DNA of 64,000 nt from Sphaerimonospora sp050942215. Its GTDB lineage: Bacteria; Actinomycetota; Actinomycetes; Streptosporangiales; Streptosporangiaceae. The translations under genes and the position numbers were made by a program. The notes beneath the pieces are model-generated. The model did no database searches and had not been told where the DNA came from. It worked only from the letters and a program-made list of their open reading frames with translations. Shown piece by piece: positions 8,758-17,012 of the stretch; position 1 is the first letter of the stretch; each line of letters starts with the position of its first letter. The DNA is taken from assembly GCF_050942215.1 (NCBI RefSeq), contig NZ_CP192056.1, positions 310,001 through 374,000 of the forward strand, read 5' to 3'.

Positions 8758-8940
8758 GAGATCGCCTGAGCACAGAGGCTCTCACCCCTGGGAGATCGCC
8801 TGAGCACAGAGGCTCTCACCCCTGGGAGATCGCCTGTGCGTAGAGGTGCTCACCCCCTGGGAGATCGCCTGGCGCGCCGGGGGTCCGCCCGCGAGAGGTC
8901 GCCTGAAGCGCCGAGGGCTTCCGCCCCTGAGAGATCACCT
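8758..8940 (+). repeat. 34-bp minisatellite, about five and a half units
   Basis: GAGATCGCCTGAGCACAGAG begins at 8758 and 8792 in identical 34-bp units. Drifting copies follow at 8826, 8861, 8895 and 8931 (spacings 34, 35, 34, 36). The period is not a multiple of three, so it is not protein-coding repeat. The first two copies are identical, which suggests recent slippage. Confidence 0.9.
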
Positions 8941-9245
8941 GACCTGGGACTTCGCCTCCTGGATCGGTTGGAGATTTTCCGGGAAAACGTCGCGCATGTG
9001 TTCGAGGAGGCGCTACAGTCGTGGGCAGCGGATCGAACACGGGTTCGGTCCATGTTCTGACTGCTGAGGGGTGTCCCATGGCTGTGCCGACGGCTTGCGC
9101 ACCCGCTTCCGCCGTCCCCTCTCCCCGGGTTCCCGTCGATTCCGCTCGCTTACGGCGAGCTCCGGTCGGGTCGCCCGCGACACGCCGTAGCGCTTTCTAT
9201 GGAAATCTAGGGCGGCAGCTATACGCCGTCATAAAGTCCGAGAGC

Positions 9246-10427
9246 GTGGACCCTGTGCGTAATCCCTACGCCCCCGGCGCGGGTCAGCGGCCTCCGGAGC
9301 TCGCGGGGCGCGACCGTGAGCTGCAGCAGTTCGAGATCGTGCTCGAACGGGTGGCCCGTGGCCGCCCGGAACGGAGCATGGTGCTGACCGGCCTGCGCGG
9401 CGTCGGCAAGACCGTCCTGCTCAACACGTTCAAGTCCATGGCCATACAGCGGCTGTGGGGCACCGGGAAGATAGAGGCCAGGCCGGATCAGTCGATCCGC
9501 CGCTCGGTCGCCGCCGCGCTGCACATGGCCACGAGGGAGCTCGCCCCCCGGCACCGGGCGCCCGAGCGCATCGAGGAGTTCCTCGGCGTGCTCAAGGCGT
9601 TCGCCATGCGGGATCCGGCCGCTGCCAAGGGCACCTCCCATTGGTCGCCCGCCATCGACGTGCCCGCCTCGCGGGGCCGAGCCGACTCTGGCGATCTGGA
9701 GATCGACCTCACCGAGCTGTTCGTCGACGCCGCCGGCGTCGCGACCGATCTCGGTGTCGGCATCGCACTGTTCATCGACGAGATGCAGGACGTGCGTGCG
9801 CCGGACATCTCGGCCCTCTGTGCGGCGTGCCATGAGCTCTCCCAGAGCGGCGGGCCGTTGATCGTGGTCGGTGCCGGTCTGCCGCACCTGCCCAGCGTGC
9901 TGTCGGCCAGCAAGAGTTACTCGGAACGGCTGTTCCGATATGCCCGGATCGATCGGCTGGATCGGGACGCCGCCGACATGGCGCTGATCGTGCCGGCCGC
10001 GCGGGAGGACGTCGAGTTCACCCCCGACGCGCTCGACGCGCTCTACGAGGCGGCCGACGGCTACCCCTACTTCGTTCAGGCGTACGGAAAGGTCGCCTGG
10101 GATCTCGCGCCGCGGAGCCCGATCACCGCCGACGACATCAGGGTCTCGGCCCCCGAGGCGGAGGAGGAGCTCGCCGTCGGCTTCTTCGGCAGCCGATATG
10201 AGCGGGCGACCCCGGCCGAGCGCGACTACATGCACGCGATGGCCCAGCTCGGCGATGAGCCCGTGCCGACGGCCGACGTCGCGGTGTCGCTTGGCCGCAA
10301 GCCGTCCAGCCTGTCCCCGGCGCGGGACAGCCTCATCAAGAAAGGGCTGATCTACAGCGCGGAGCGCGGGCTGATCGGGTTCACCGTTCCCCATTTCGGG
10401 AGGTTCCTACGTGCTCAGCCGATTTAG
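9246..10427 (+). CDS. AAA-type ATP-binding protein (P-loop ATPase)
   Basis: 393 residues from the GTG at 9246 (VDPVRNPYAPGAGQRPPEL). The longer in-frame extension is Ser/Arg/Pro-rich and looks non-native. The Walker A motif GLRGVGKT is at about 49-56 and Walker B LFIDEMQD at about 175. A GAGLPHLP sensor-like region follows. The last 100 residues look like a winged helix (PTADVAVSLGRKPSSLSPARDSLIKKGLI). This matches the AAA ATPases of the archaeal-ATPase/AAA_16 group common in actinomycetes, often with a DNA-binding tail. The role is unknown. It stands alone. Confidence 0.8.
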   Translation: MDPVRNPYAPGAGQRPPELAGRDRELQQFEIVLERVARGRPERSMVLTGLRGVGKTVLLNTFKSMAIQRLWGTGKIEARPDQSIRRSVAAALHMATRELAPRHRAPERIEEFLGVLKAFAMRDPAAAKGTSHWSPAIDVPASRGRADSGDLEIDLTELFVDAAGVATDLGVGIALFIDEMQDVRAPDISALCAACHELSQSGGPLIVVGAGLPHLPSVLSASKSYSERLFRYARIDRLDRDAADMALIVPAAREDVEFTPDALDALYEAADGYPYFVQAYGKVAWDLAPRSPITADDIRVSAPEAEEELAVGFFGSRYERATPAERDYMHAMAQLGDEPVPTADVAVSLGRKPSSLSPARDSLIKKGLIYSAERGLIGFTVPHFGRFLRAQPI

Positions 10428-10468
10428 GATGGATTGTCCCATTTCTTGATCCCGGGGATCCCATAGAC

Positions 10469-10512
10469 CTCTCTACGGCTTTCTAGAGGGGAAGCTAGAG
10501 AGCCGTAGAGAG
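10469..10512 (+). terminator. 18-bp hairpin after the ATPase gene
   Basis: CTCTCTACGGCTTTCTAG at 10469-10486 pairs with 10495-10512 with a single G-U pair and an eight-base loop. It lies 42 bases past the ATPase stop and is a probable terminator. Confidence 0.75.
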
Positions 10513-10561
10513 CTGAATTGCAGCCGGCCCTGTCGCAGGCGGTGGGGTCGGCGCCTCGATA

Positions 10562-10611
10562 CGGGAATCTATGCCTGTATAGCCTCAGGCCGATACAGGC
10601 ATAGATTCCCG
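10562..10611 (-). terminator. 19-bp perfect hairpin enclosing a stop codon
   Basis: The arms 10562-10580 and 10593-10611 are exactly complementary, with a 12-base loop. The stop codon of the minus-strand MauE-like gene (10585-10587) is inside the loop, and one arm encodes its last residues. It probably terminates transcription from both convergent genes. Confidence 0.75.
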
Positions 10612-11460
10612 CAGAGAGGGGAGCGGGGGCTCGCCACCGCCGACGACGGCGGATCGGACGACCGGACGGCGACCGCTCAGCCGGACGGCGAACACGACCT
10701 CGGTGTCGTCGCCGGCGGGAAAGACGAAGAACCGCCAGCACAGCTCGCGCCAGGTGTCGGTGGGGTCATCCGCTTCGAGCATGCCGACATGCGACCGCCA
10801 TGCCGTACTGGACTTCAGGCGGGCCAGGGCCCGGGCAGCGGGCTGCGGGCGCTGCTCGCACGGCGTGCGGTGGCGCAGCCGGGCCACGGCCGCGTCGATC
10901 TCGGGAGAAAGGGCGAGCAGCAGGACCGCGAGGCCGGCGAGCCAGAACGTCGCGGACAGCGGTGCCGCCGGTGAGAGGGCATGCATCGCCCCGGCCCAGG
11001 TGACGTTCTCCATGGCGACGGCGACCGCCATGGCCGTGAAGATCACGATCCGTCCGATCGACCGCAGCCCGACCGGCGCCGAGCTGACCTCGCCGAAGCA
11101 GCCGCAGCCCACGTCGGGCCGGCGACGACGCAGGTCCAGCAGGACGTACGTCGCGACCGCGAAGAACGCCACGGACGGCCAGCGCGCGACGGGATGATCG
11201 ACGAGCACCAGCCCCGCCGCGAACCCGAACTCGGCCATCGCGCAGAGGACCGTCATCGCGGTCGCGAACCGCTCCGGCACGAGCGCCGCCGGACCGAGAC
11301 GGCTCAGCGATCCCGGTGAGACCCCGGCCGCGTCCTGCCGACGACCGCGGAGCATGGCCAGTTTGGCGACGCCGCCCAGGGTCAGCACCACCACCAGGAT
11401 CGGCAGGGCGGCCGCCGCGATCATCTCAAGACCGGCATGCCTCGACGACACTGCGAGCAT
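10585..11460 (-). CDS. MauE/DoxX-type redox-associated membrane protein
   Basis: 291 residues. Four or five hydrophobic segments occupy residues 10-190, and a GCGCFGE motif sits at the end of the second or third helix. That motif is typical of MauE, a helper for disulfide formation in exported proteins. The C-terminal 90 residues are soluble. The gene starts four bases after the stop of the upstream cysteine-rich gene, so the two are cotranscribed. A shared job in thiol chemistry is likely, but inferred. Confidence 0.75.
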   Translation of the reverse strand: MLAVSSRHAGLEMIAAAALPILVVVLTLGGVAKLAMLRGRRQDAAGVSPGSLSRLGPAALVPERFATAMTVLCAMAEFGFAAGLVLVDHPVARWPSVAFFAVATYVLLDLRRRRPDVGCGCFGEVSSAPVGLRSIGRIVIFTAMAVAVAMENVTWAGAMHALSPAAPLSATFWLAGLAVLLLALSPEIDAAVARLRHRTPCEQRPQPAARALARLKSSTAWRSHVGMLEADDPTDTWRELCWRFFVFPAGDDTEVVFAVRLSGRRPVVRSAVVGGGEPPLPSLRESMPVSA

Positions 11461-11463
11461 CGT

Positions 11464-12468
11464 TCACCCCAATCCGACACGGGCGTTGAAGCAGCCCTTG
11501 GTCAAGTCTCCACCGAGTTCGACGTACGCCCCGGGGGACAGCTCCACGAGTCTCCCGCGAGGCGAGGTGCCGCATTCCAGGCATCGGTCGCAGAACCGAC
11601 CGGCCACGCAGCCGCAGGCCACGATCGGCAGCGTGCTCGACCGGCCGTCGCACACGTTGCGGACGTCGAGCATGGAGCCGAGCGCCAGGTACGGCAGGCC
11701 GGCGCAGGCGACCCCCGCGTCCTCGCAGCCCACGTCGGCCGCCTCCAGCATCGGATAGGCCACGCCGTGCTCGTCGAGGTCGGCCCAGACGGCGGTTCCG
11801 GAGATCGCCGACCGAGTTCCTCCGTACGCCGGGGGCGGCGGCACGGACCTTCCGCGATAGGGCGGCTGTGAGGTGGCCGGCAGGTGCGCCAGCGCGGTGC
11901 CGTCGTCGAGCACGCCGATCGCGTCGAAGAGATAGCCGGGGGTGAGCTGCGGGTGCCGCACCCGGATCCTGCCGGAGAAGCGGTAGGGGACCACGACAGA
12001 GAGCGGCCTCCGGTGCGCGCCCCCGTCGAGCTCGATCGTGAGGTCCCGGCTGCCGCGTACGTCGCGGATGATCCCGGTCATTCGGGTGATGTCAGCCCAG
12101 ATCCGCTCGGCGACCGTGCCGGAACGCAGTGCTCGGATGACGACCCGGGCCCCGACGGGGAGGTCGGTGGCCGGCAGCGGGGCGCCTCGCCATGCGATCG
12201 CCCATGGGGCGATGACCAGCCGCCGCTCTTCCCCCGTGTCGTCCTCGATGATGATCAGATGGGGGCTGATGTCGAGGATCTGCCCGCTCACCGCGCTGAG
12301 CCGGACATGGTCGTTTCCCGGCCCGGGACTCCCGGCGCTCCCGTCCTCCACGCTCTCGTCTCCGGCGCCCTCGTCCCGTCCGTAAAGGCCGGGGGCGGGA
12401 GGCCGGAGGTCGCGGCCCAGCACGGCCGCCGCCAGCATTCGCCTACGTTCCACGTCCTGGTACGGCAT
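11464..12468 (-). CDS. cysteine-rich protein with RlpA-like double-psi barrel end
   Basis: 334 residues from the ATG at 12468, which follows a GGAGGG site; an ATG at 12501 is also in frame. Residues about 50-180 look like one or two OB-type beta domains (SAVSGQILDISPHLIIIEDD, then VVPYRFSGRIRV). The last 110 residues hold nine cysteines. They end RGRLVELSPGAYVELGG, close to the RlpA/expansin motif (R-IDLSPAAF--LG), so a double-psi barrel is likely. No signal peptide is seen, which is odd for this fold. It is followed by the MauE-like gene. Confidence 0.6.
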   Translation of the reverse strand: MPYQDVERRRMLAAAVLGRDLRPPAPGLYGRDEGAGDESVEDGSAGSPGPGNDHVRLSAVSGQILDISPHLIIIEDDTGEERRLVIAPWAIAWRGAPLPATDLPVGARVVIRALRSGTVAERIWADITRMTGIIRDVRGSRDLTIELDGGAHRRPLSVVVPYRFSGRIRVRHPQLTPGYLFDAIGVLDDGTALAHLPATSQPPYRGRSVPPPPAYGGTRSAISGTAVWADLDEHGVAYPMLEAADVGCEDAGVACAGLPYLALGSMLDVRNVCDGRSSTLPIVACGCVAGRFCDRCLECGTSPRGRLVELSPGAYVELGGDLTKGCFNARVGLG

Positions 12469-12752
12469 CGACCCTCCTGCTTCTACCTTCACATGCCGCA
12501 CGATCCGGCACGGATGGATCCATCGGTGAGAAACAGTCGGGGGAGAAACATTCCTCCTCCCGGTGCAACGTGTTATCTCCCACTTCGGGGCAAACCCCGC
12601 CCGTGGCCTGGCCGCTTCGCTATAGATCCCGCCATCGGGCTTGCGTGATCTTTGCCGATGGCAGTGCGAAACCAGGATGTCGGATCGGTCGGATTCCGGA
12701 GTGCGGCTGCGATTCTGGCACGAGACGCCCTCCAGGCCAGGCTGGTGATCGC

Positions 12753-13229
12753 ATGATCGTGGAGCACGAGGAGTTCCGTACGTACGTCCTGTCCCGTGGG
12801 ACGGCCCTGCTGCGTGTCGCCAATCAGCTCACGGGGAACCCCAGCGACGCCGAGGACCTGCTCCAGTCCGCCCTCGCGAAGACGTACCTGGCCTGGGATC
12901 GGATCAAGGACCGGTCGTCCCTCGACGGCTATGTGCGCCGGGCCATGGTGAACATCAACATCTCCTGGTGGCGGCGGCGCAAGTTCGAGGAGTACCCCTC
13001 GGAGGAGCTTCCCGAGGTGCCGGTCCAGCACGATCCGCGGCATCGCTATGACGAACTGGAGCAGGCGATCGAGCGGCTCCCGGTCCGGCAGCGTGCCGCC
13101 ATCGTGCTGCGCTACTACGAGGACATGACCGAGCCCGAGATCGCCAGGACGCTCGGAATCAGTGTGGGCACGGTCAAGAGCACGGTCTCCCGGGCGATGG
13201 CCAAGCTCCGCGGCGACCTGCTGGTGTGA
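12753..13229 (+). CDS. SigE-family ECF RNA polymerase sigma factor
   Basis: 158 residues from ATG 12753. Region 2 (NPSDAEDLLQSALAKTYLAWDRI) and region 4 (LPVRQRAAIVLRYYEDMTEPEIARTLGISVGTVKS) are complete, with the basic SWWRRRKF linker typical of actinomycete SigE-family members. It directs RNA polymerase to its own promoter set. No anti-sigma gene is adjacent; the downstream gene is convergent. Confidence 0.9.
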   Translation: MIVEHEEFRTYVLSRGTALLRVANQLTGNPSDAEDLLQSALAKTYLAWDRIKDRSSLDGYVRRAMVNINISWWRRRKFEEYPSEELPEVPVQHDPRHRYDELEQAIERLPVRQRAAIVLRYYEDMTEPEIARTLGISVGTVKSTVSRAMAKLRGDLLV

Positions 13230-13233
13230 CCGT

Positions 13234-13268
13234 CCCACCGGGAACCGGCTCGCCCGGTGCCCGGTGGG
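13234..13268. terminator. bidirectional terminator-like inverted repeat
   Basis: CCCACCGGG (13234-13242) pairs with CCCGGTGGG (13260-13268), with a smaller ACCGG/CCGGT stem inside. It fills the short gap between the convergent sigma factor and nuclease genes. Confidence 0.5.
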
Positions 13269-13286
13269 CGTCGGTGCCGGGCGGTG

Positions 13287-14207
13287 TCAGAACTCGCAGA
13301 CCACGCCGTCGTTGTCCCTGTCGTGGTACCAGACGTACTCGGCGTCGCGACCGCGGATGTAGTTGCCGTAGCCGTTCTTGTTGGCCTCGGCGCAGGTGGC
13401 GAAGTGGGGGTCGAGGCCGAGTCCGTCCGGCCACTGACCCGGCGTCACCACCGGGGCGGGGGTCGGCGTGGGAGTCGGGGTCGGGGTCGGTGTCGGAGTG
13501 GGTGCCGGGGTGGGAGTGGGCGCCGGAGTGGTGCCCTGCGGGTTGCCCGTGCCCTGCTGGGGGATCGGCTCAGGCGACGCGTGCGTACCGGGCGGCACGG
13601 GTGAGGGGTCGGCCGGCTGAACGGGGACCGTGGACGTGTCGAGGCCGGCGCCCGGGGGGACCTCGATCGTGTCGCGCCGGTCGTAGGTGTCGGATGCCCA
13701 GCACGGGCCCGACCACATGCCCCGCTTCTCGGTCTGGGCGCGCAACTGCTCGTTGAACTGCCAGTCCGTGTACCGGTGCTCGGGGTAGCTCACCACGGGC
13801 TGGGCGTAGCCGTTCCGCACCATGTCTCCGTTGACGTACGCGCCCTGCGGGCCCCAGACGTAGAAGAAGTAGCGCCCGTCCTGGGCCTTGATCTCCCCGT
13901 CAGGCTGCAGGTAGGCCGGCTTGCCCGCGGGAAGCAGGGCGGACAGGCGGGCGAACGCCTCCTCGTACCAGCACAGACCCTGCTCGGGAGCGTCCGCCTC
14001 CAGGAGCCCGACGAGTGCGGTCGCTCCGTTCGATGTGGTGACCTCGACGGTGTCCCCGTCGACGATCTTCTTCACGGTCACCTCGATCGCGTCCTTGGGC
14101 ACGTTCTTCGGCCGGGTGGCGGCGGCCGCCGGGGAGACGGTGACCATGGGAATCACGATGGCGACGGAGGCGAGTACGGCGGATGCGGCGCGCGGGAGGA
14201 AACGCAC
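13287..14207 (-). CDS. secreted thermonuclease-like protein with Excalibur calcium-binding tail
   Basis: 306 residues from a GTG start with GGAGAG upstream. A clear signal peptide ends at VSPAAAA. Residues about 40-180 are a staphylococcal-nuclease fold with VDGDTVEV and ADAPE. The usual first catalytic Arg of the family (RLxGIDAPE) is replaced around VGLLEADAPE, so activity is uncertain. A Pro/Thr linker includes a long PT repeat. The C-terminus is an Excalibur domain (CAEANKNGYGNY ... DRDNDGVVCE) that binds calcium. It is exported and probably cleaves nucleic acid outside the cell. Confidence 0.85.
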   Translation of the reverse strand: MRFLPRAASAVLASVAIVIPMVTVSPAAAATRPKNVPKDAIEVTVKKIVDGDTVEVTTSNGATALVGLLEADAPEQGLCWYEEAFARLSALLPAGKPAYLQPDGEIKAQDGRYFFYVWGPQGAYVNGDMVRNGYAQPVVSYPEHRYTDWQFNEQLRAQTEKRGMWSGPCWASDTYDRRDTIEVPPGAGLDTSTVPVQPADPSPVPPGTHASPEPIPQQGTGNPQGTTPAPTPTPAPTPTPTPTPTPTPTPAPVVTPGQWPDGLGLDPHFATCAEANKNGYGNYIRGRDAEYVWYHDRDNDGVVCEF

Positions 14208-14469
14208 GGGGTTCTCTCCAGAGGCTCGTTGGGGGCGGCGGGGTCGCCGGTGGTGCGCGACTCTGTGCTTGACTGCGGTGGACTCCTGAGGATTACGCAG
14301 TTCACCAGAATTTCATGATTCGCGCCAGAGTGACGCACCATTTCGCATTCTTCTTCCGGAAATTTCGCTCCCCGCCCGCGTATGACCCGACCCCACCGTG
14401 GGCGCCGCCGTTCTGTGCCGATGTGGCGGTACGGCACGGGCCGGCGGCGCAATCTGCGCGTTCTGCCGA

Positions 14470-14952
14470 TCAGCTCACGGGCGTCTTGCCGGGTACGCCG
14501 GCGGTGGCGCACGGCCGTACGACATCGCGGATCACACGCAGTGCGGCCAGGAATCGGTCGAGCTGCTCCGGAGAGAACAGGCCGGTGAACCAGGTCTCGA
14601 TGTCCTCGAGATGCTGGGGGAGCAGCCGCTGCAGACGAGCCGCACCGGCCTCGGTCAGGGCGGCGTAAGAGGCCCGGCGGTCGGTGGCGCACGCGTGGCG
14701 GGCGACCAGGCCCTCGCGTTCGAGGCGGTCGACCACGCGGGTGATGCCGCTGGTGGACAGGGATGTCTGCGCGGCGAGGTCGCTCATCCGCAGCCGCTGC
14801 TCGGGCGAGCGGGCCAGCCGGATGAGAGTCTCGAAGTCGACCTCGGAGATTCCGGCTTCGGCGAAGGTGCGGCTGGTCTTGCTGCTCAGCCCGGTGAACA
14901 CCTCCGCCAGCAGGCCCATCGCGGTGAGGCGGGGGTCATCGAAAGGGTCCAT
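14470..14952 (-). CDS. MarR-family transcriptional regulator
   Basis: 160 residues with the MarR winged helix: LRMSDLAAQTSLSTSGITRVVDRLEREGLV followed by the wing DRRASYAALTEAGAARL. The protein should bind as a dimer to palindromic operators and be released by a small ligand. It is divergent from the YceI gene. The 98-bp gap is unusually AT-rich (TATAGTCTAGATCAGATAG and the like) and probably holds the shared operator. Confidence 0.9.
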   Translation of the reverse strand: MDPFDDPRLTAMGLLAEVFTGLSSKTSRTFAEAGISEVDFETLIRLARSPEQRLRMSDLAAQTSLSTSGITRVVDRLEREGLVARHACATDRRASYAALTEAGAARLQRLLPQHLEDIETWFTGLFSPEQLDRFLAALRVIRDVVRPCATAGVPGKTPVS

Positions 14953-15050
14953 GGATATAGTCTAGATCAGATAGTTGACGCGAGGAATAGTTGTGCTATA
15001 GATGTTTGTGGCAGAAGAAATCCGCACGGCAACTACCCTGGAGGGCAGCC
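14953..15050. promoter_or_regulatory. divergent promoter region of marR-like and yceI-like genes
   Basis: This AT-rich gap contains ATAG half-sites (ATAGTCTAGAT, CAGATAG, AATAGTTG, GCTATAG). Similar ATAG/CTAT elements on both strands suggest a MarR operator overlapping both promoters. Confidence 0.4.
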
Positions 15051-15614
15051 ATGAGCGTTCGTGAGTGGGAAGGCATCAAGATCCCCGTTCCCGGTGAGTT
15101 CGAGCTGGACCTTGCCCACACGCGAGTCGGCTTCGTCGTCAAGCACATGATGGTCAGCAAGGTCCGCGGCCACTTCGGCGGGTTCGAGGGCAAGATCGTG
15201 ATCGCGGAGAACCCGCTGGAGTCGACCGTCGAAGCCGTGCTCAAGACCGCCACCATCGACACCGGCGTTGCCGACCGCGACACGCACCTGCGGAGCGACG
15301 ACTTCCTGTCGGCCGACAAGTACCCCGAGATCACCTTCCGCGGCAAGCGGATCAAGGACCACTCCGATGACGAGTTCACCATCGTCGGCGACCTGACCAT
15401 TCGCGAGGTGACCAAGGAGGTCGAGCTCGAGGTCGAGTTCAACGGCGCCGCGACCAACCCCTGGGGTCAGGAGATCTTCGGTTTCTCCGCCGAGGCCGAC
15501 ATCGACCGCGAGGAGTTCGGCCTGACCTGGAACCAGGCACTGGAAGCCGGTGGTGTCCTTGTCGGCAAGAAGGTCAAAATCGAGATCGAGGGCGAGGCCG
15601 TCCGCAAGGCCTGA
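15051..15614 (+). CDS. YceI-family lipid-binding protein
   Basis: 187 residues from the ATG that follows GGAGGG by six bases. The motifs FELDLAHTRVGFVVKHMMVSKVRGHFGGFEG, then SDDFLSADKYPEITFRGKR, are diagnostic of the YceI lipocalin-like fold, which binds polyprenoid or fatty ligands. No signal peptide is seen, so this is the cytoplasmic actinomycete type. Probably controlled by the divergent MarR protein. Confidence 0.9.
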   Translation: MSVREWEGIKIPVPGEFELDLAHTRVGFVVKHMMVSKVRGHFGGFEGKIVIAENPLESTVEAVLKTATIDTGVADRDTHLRSDDFLSADKYPEITFRGKRIKDHSDDEFTIVGDLTIREVTKEVELEVEFNGAATNPWGQEIFGFSAEADIDREEFGLTWNQALEAGGVLVGKKVKIEIEGEAVRKA

Positions 15615-15657
15615 GCCGTACGGCACGCATGAGCTCGGGTCGGCGTTCACGTGTTGC

Positions 15658-15696
15658 ACACAGGCCTTATCCACACCTTGTGGATAAGGCCTGTGT
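15658..15696 (+). terminator. 18-bp perfect hairpin built from two DnaA boxes
   Basis: The arms 15658-15675 and 15679-15696 are exact complements around a CCT loop. Each arm contains the full DnaA-box consensus TTATCCACA (15667-15675 and its complement at 15679-15687). It is placed 43 bp after the YceI stop, where a terminator is expected. Confidence 0.7.
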
Positions 15697-15865
15697 ATGA
15701 AGCTGGGGACAACCTGTGTGTCGGTGGACGGGACAGGCTCTGCCTGCGCATATCGTCTAGGTGAGGGGTTCACGACACGTGCCGGTCGTACCGGCGAACC
15801 CGGTCGCGATTCCGCTTTGCCGCGTTGCGCGATCGCCGGTACGCTGTCCTGAGCAACTCCACCAG

Positions 15866-15955
15866 GGAGGCTTCGCCTAGTCAGGTCTATGGCGCCGCAC
15901 TGCTAATGCGGTTTGGGTTTACCGCCCATCCGGGGTTCAAATCCCCGAGCCTCCG
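15866..15955 (+). tRNA. tRNA-Ser (anticodon GCT)
   Basis: The acceptor stem GGAGGCT/AGCCTCC, D-arm, anticodon stem CCGCA/TGCGG with loop CTGCTAA (anticodon GCT), long variable arm and T-arm GGTTCAAAT are all present. CCA is not encoded. A hairpin with a T run follows at 15967-15998. Confidence 0.93.
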
Positions 15956-15966
15956 CAGATCAGAGC

Positions 15967-15998
15967 CCCTCTCGCCGATCACGGCGGGAGGGTTTTCT
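15967..15998 (+). terminator. tRNA-Ser terminator
   Basis: CCCTCTCGCC/GGCGGGAGGG stem with one G-U pair and a GATCAC loop, followed by TTTT. Confidence 0.8.
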
Positions 15999-16066
15999 GA
16001 TCTCCAGACCCGTGAGGGTTGCAGTTTGGGTTGCAATTAGGGTCTGTTTCATAAGTTGATCTATGC

Positions 16067-17008
16067 GTGATCTCTGGTCGGCATGATCGCCGTGTGGGTC
16101 GTGGGGATTTGACGGATGAGCAGTGGGCGGTGCTGGAGCCGTTGCTGCCTGATACGGCCGGGCGGGGACGCCCCGCCGTATGGTCGAAGCGGCAGCTCAT
16201 CAACGGGGTGCGCTGGCGGGTACGTACCGGTGCGCCCTGGCGCGACATGCCCGCCGAGTACGGGCCATGGCAGACGGTCTATGGGCTGTTCCGGCGCTGG
16301 CAGCGCGGGGGCGTCTGGGCGGCGATCCTCACCGCGTTGCAGGCCAGGGCGGACGCGGCCGGACTGATCTGCTGGCAGGTCAATGTGGATTCCACCGTGT
16401 GCCGTGCCCATCAGCACGCGGCCGGGGCGCGCCGGGACGGCAACGCCCAAAAAGAGCCGCCCGGCGGTGATCGGCCCGAGCCTGCCGACCACGGGCTCGG
16501 CCGTTCCAGAGGCGGGTTGAGCACGAAGATCCACCTGGCCTGCGAGCAGGGCCAAAAGCCGCTGTCGATCCTGATCACGGCCGGCCAGCGGGGCGACAGC
16601 CCGCAGTTCGTCGCGGTCTTGCAGGGCATCAGGGTGCCCCGCCTGGGGCTGGGGCGGCCGCGTACCCGGCCCGAGCGGGTACGCGGCGACAAGGCCTACT
16701 CCTCGGCCGCCAACCGGGCCTACCTGCGCAGACGTGGAATCGCCGGCACCATCCCCGAGCGGGCTGATCAGATCCGCAACCGTAAGAAGCGCGGCTCGGC
16801 CGGAGGACGGCCGCCGGCCTTCGACCCGGAGGATTACCGGGCCCGGCACGCCGTGGAATGCGGCATCAACCGGCTCAAGCGGCACCGTGCGGTGGCCACC
16901 CGCTATGACAAGCTCGCCGTCCGGTACGAGGCCGCCGTGCACATCGCCGCGATGAACGAATGGCTGACACCGCCGGCTGTATCACCCGAGCGCCGCCTGC
17001 CGGGGTGA
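16067..17008 (+). CDS. IS5-family transposase
   Basis: 313 residues, apparently intact. An N-terminal helix-turn-helix (LTDEQWAVLEPLLP, then GRPAVWSKRQLINGVRWRVRTG) leads to a DDE nuclease: NVDSTV, RGDKAYSS and ECGINRLKRHRA. It cuts and joins the inverted ends of the element. The GTG at 16067 is the first usable start inside the left end; no frameshift is needed. Confidence 0.9.
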   Translation: MISGRHDRRVGRGDLTDEQWAVLEPLLPDTAGRGRPAVWSKRQLINGVRWRVRTGAPWRDMPAEYGPWQTVYGLFRRWQRGGVWAAILTALQARADAAGLICWQVNVDSTVCRAHQHAAGARRDGNAQKEPPGGDRPEPADHGLGRSRGGLSTKIHLACEQGQKPLSILITAGQRGDSPQFVAVLQGIRVPRLGLGRPRTRPERVRGDKAYSSAANRAYLRRRGIAGTIPERADQIRNRKKRGSAGGRPPAFDPEDYRARHAVECGINRLKRHRAVATRYDKLAVRYEAAVHIAAMNEWLTPPAVSPERRLPG

Positions 17009-17012
17009 TGCC

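Larger units (their letters stand above)
8382..9245. other. 864-bp gene-free, repeat-rich region
   Basis: It contains a C-rich stretch (8400-8450), three units of the dispersed repeat (8459-8614) and a separate 34-bp tandem repeat (8758-8940). Reading frames here are interrupted or follow repeat periods that are not multiples of three, so no gene is supported before the GTG at 9246. Confidence 0.7.

Noticed and set aside
12645..12665. CGTGATCTTTGCCGATGG as an isolated repeat unit
   Set aside because: One inserted T, no partner unit and no second box at the expected distance.
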